From contig CAMCNF010000003.1 of NCBI GenBank assembly GCA_945876115.1, positions 1-40,756 of the forward strand: a stretch of 40,756 nt of DNA, read 5' to 3'. This document shows, piece after piece, positions 40,101 through 40,756 of this stretch. Below the pieces are notes generated by a model. The model did not search any database, was not told the origin of the DNA, and saw nothing but the letters and a program-made list of their open reading frames with translations. The translations under genes and the position numbers were made by a program. Numbering within the stretch: the first letter of the stretch is position 1; every line of letters starts with the position of its first letter. The stretch comes from Verrucomicrobia subdivision 6 bacterium. GTDB taxonomy: Bacteria > Verrucomicrobiota > Verrucomicrobiia > Methylacidiphilales > Verrucolacustridaceae.

Positions 40101-40756
40101 AGGTCACTGGACCGCTGAAACTGGCGGCGGTGGATGGGGCAACAACGAACAGCAGACCTACACCTCAAATTCAGAAAATCTCAGCGTGGGAGGTGGAAGC
40201 CTCCTCATTCAAGCCAAGAAGACCGGAACCAGTTGGACCTCTGCTCGAATCATTTCCAAAGACAAACGAAGCTTCAAGTACGGCAAGATCGAGTTTCGCG
40301 CTAAACTCCCCACCGGAGTTGGCCCCTGGCCTGCCGCTTGGATGATGGGAAATAATATTTCCAGCGTAAACTGGCCGGCTTGCGGTGAGATCGATGTCAT
40401 GGAGTGGCGAGGCAATCCAACATCAGACGCCAATACTGTGGGTCATGCACTACACTCCCCCTCACGCTATGGCAGCAATCCCCTCCAACCAGCGACGCGC
40501 TCGGCTGTGGCCAACCCATCGACCCAGTTCCACACCTATGCGGTCCTTTGGGAAAGTGACAAGGTTACCTTCAGCGTGGATGGGGTCGACAAAGCCACCT
40601 TAACGCCCGTCGACCAACCCGCCTTCCAACAAGAGTTTTTCCTTCTCCTCAATCTAGCCATGGGCGGAAATTATGTCGGAAACACCATCGCCTCTTCACT
40701 TTCCTCAGCCAGCTACGAGGTTGACTACGTTCGCGTCTATCAGGCCGCCTCGGCAA
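37150..40756 (+). CDS. Large secreted multi-domain protein: carbohydrate-binding-like modules, choice-of-anchor-D-like segment, C-terminal glycoside hydrolase family 16 domain (partial; runs off the right edge)
   Basis: I read frame 1 from GTG 37150 to the window end and found no stop (at least 1202 codons). N-terminal signal-like VFSQRLQRYLTAAIAIISFSSTRVEA. Module ends IRVEIDDVKLV, FSSLLVDDVVLS and GSVYLDDLSV. GH16: VWSEEFDGAALNSGHWTAETGGGGWGNNEQQTYTS...YGKIEFRAKLPTGVGPWPAAWMMG...CGEIDVMEWRG (ExDxxE catalytic motif)...FFLLLNLAMGGNYVG...YEVDYVRVYQ. Confidence 0.9.
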   Translation, partial: MFSQRLQRYLTAAIAIISFSSTRVEAATSTLLDLNFNSSSATYAYYASTALSPGSGNISPTTTLANNSFPTAPTSGYLALTPNASAVTAASFYGGWAANVTLGAVNSPYTAGGFGQSDLSKVSFTAKVRARGMPSTGAVVILKLHATGDNPNLVPGGYKRIMFEPVFINGSDWTTIGGTLDTAGLIAGKGTSYSFLANAATYTALIELSGFNRIGTTGYTAYADNPTVPAAGGRKNPGFDLTASNIRVEIDDVKLVVTDAATTGYIAATTPAQLLRNGSFAQGESNWTVFEGAYVNSSDPWSEDGSTFLFWPGWSGGAYAGAMQQGISFNSANGDYFTATFRAKFDTNYKASSTIVAFMDTAAIAEYSSTDLSEDISQGLGQWKTYKASFKANSAQLAAGAMTLKIQPLGRNTSGAEFSSLLVDDVVLSQATSASVGPQIGVKLNAAVQTDNGNTALISPPVGRPTTYSLKLANTGAEDLIISSITLSGSSISLVSATLPATITPGGTQTFSMTTTPASIASIASTLTINSNDKEVADQAFVVNLSTTPVNLTESFNGSETPTQLGWSSVASTAGLLGASSLTTAGGELVLSVNSAGDTWPWSYSISKTFVSPGVLDLSASSLLVALKASGVYQGSGDNKVQIRLESLNSAQVVTGSIQLGTWVDETTANSVAPLDAYFTGDGINDRVVVYVPENSPSYTTVGGSLSSPSTGVNTTFDTSAPYYRLVIQMTDREFDIDAGNLVSIDSITLDLSLKPFSLSNGSFEEDTTTVGTGLAPALWMQFPIPGVSKDILSNGTKIYNQATNNEDPTATIAAFAGTKVMKMYGQNYYPGGVWEGPSQTGVVYQEFLTSSAPSLASGAVIHARGMVKVFGIDPLNGGSTFNYGFKFMNSANSEISRAVTTLTASNFTPDKWLPLTVNATIPAGTDKVQLISEFVQKASTDKGSVYLDDLSVGFGTINATTPVGSSTYPLVWSEEFDGAALNSGHWTAETGGGGWGNNEQQTYTSNSENLSVGGGSLLIQAKKTGTSWTSARIISKDKRSFKYGKIEFRAKLPTGVGPWPAAWMMGNNISSVNWPACGEIDVMEWRGNPTSDANTVGHALHSPSRYGSNPLQPATRSAVANPSTQFHTYAVLWESDKVTFSVDGVDKATLTPVDQPAFQQEFFLLLNLAMGGNYVGNTIASSLSSASYEVDYVRVYQAASA

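Overview
The window looks like chromosomal DNA from a Gram-negative bacterium. Gene content and the kdsB-pyrG arrangement suggest the PVC superphylum, probably a Verrucomicrobia-like organism (inference). Most of it is tightly packed housekeeping genes. (1) A Kdo/heptose/LPS-transport operon: rfaE1-type kinase, gmhB, kdsB, pyrG, kdsA, lptC-like, lptA, lptB. (2) pyrF, ispE, rpsT, a HELTHAL membrane protein, a stand-alone EIIA and argS. (3) A leftward block: NtrB/NtrC-like two-component system, GT39-like membrane protein, outer-membrane barrel, Wzc-like BY-kinase, Wza-like export protein, nadD, rsfS. (4) corA, gpmI, a HAD phosphatase, a tandem Do/Deg9-like protease plus catalytically dead paralogue, an SMR transporter, upp, ychF, an M42 peptidase, hom, thrC and tatA. 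(5) A REP/RAYT unit with palindromes flanking a Y1 (HUH) transposase, next to a DUF1015 gene. (6) A very large secreted multi-domain protein ending in a GH16 glucanase domain, which runs off the right edge and is missing from the supplied ORF track. The most notable signals are two genes (lptB and nadD) whose conserved N-termini can only be translated from a CTG codon that overlaps the upstream stop as CTGA, the REP/RAYT element with a three-arm alternative-hairpin end, the active/dead protease pair, and the near-leaderless promoter arrangement of the GH16 gene. I found no convincing novel defence system, CRISPR array, tRNA or rRNA.
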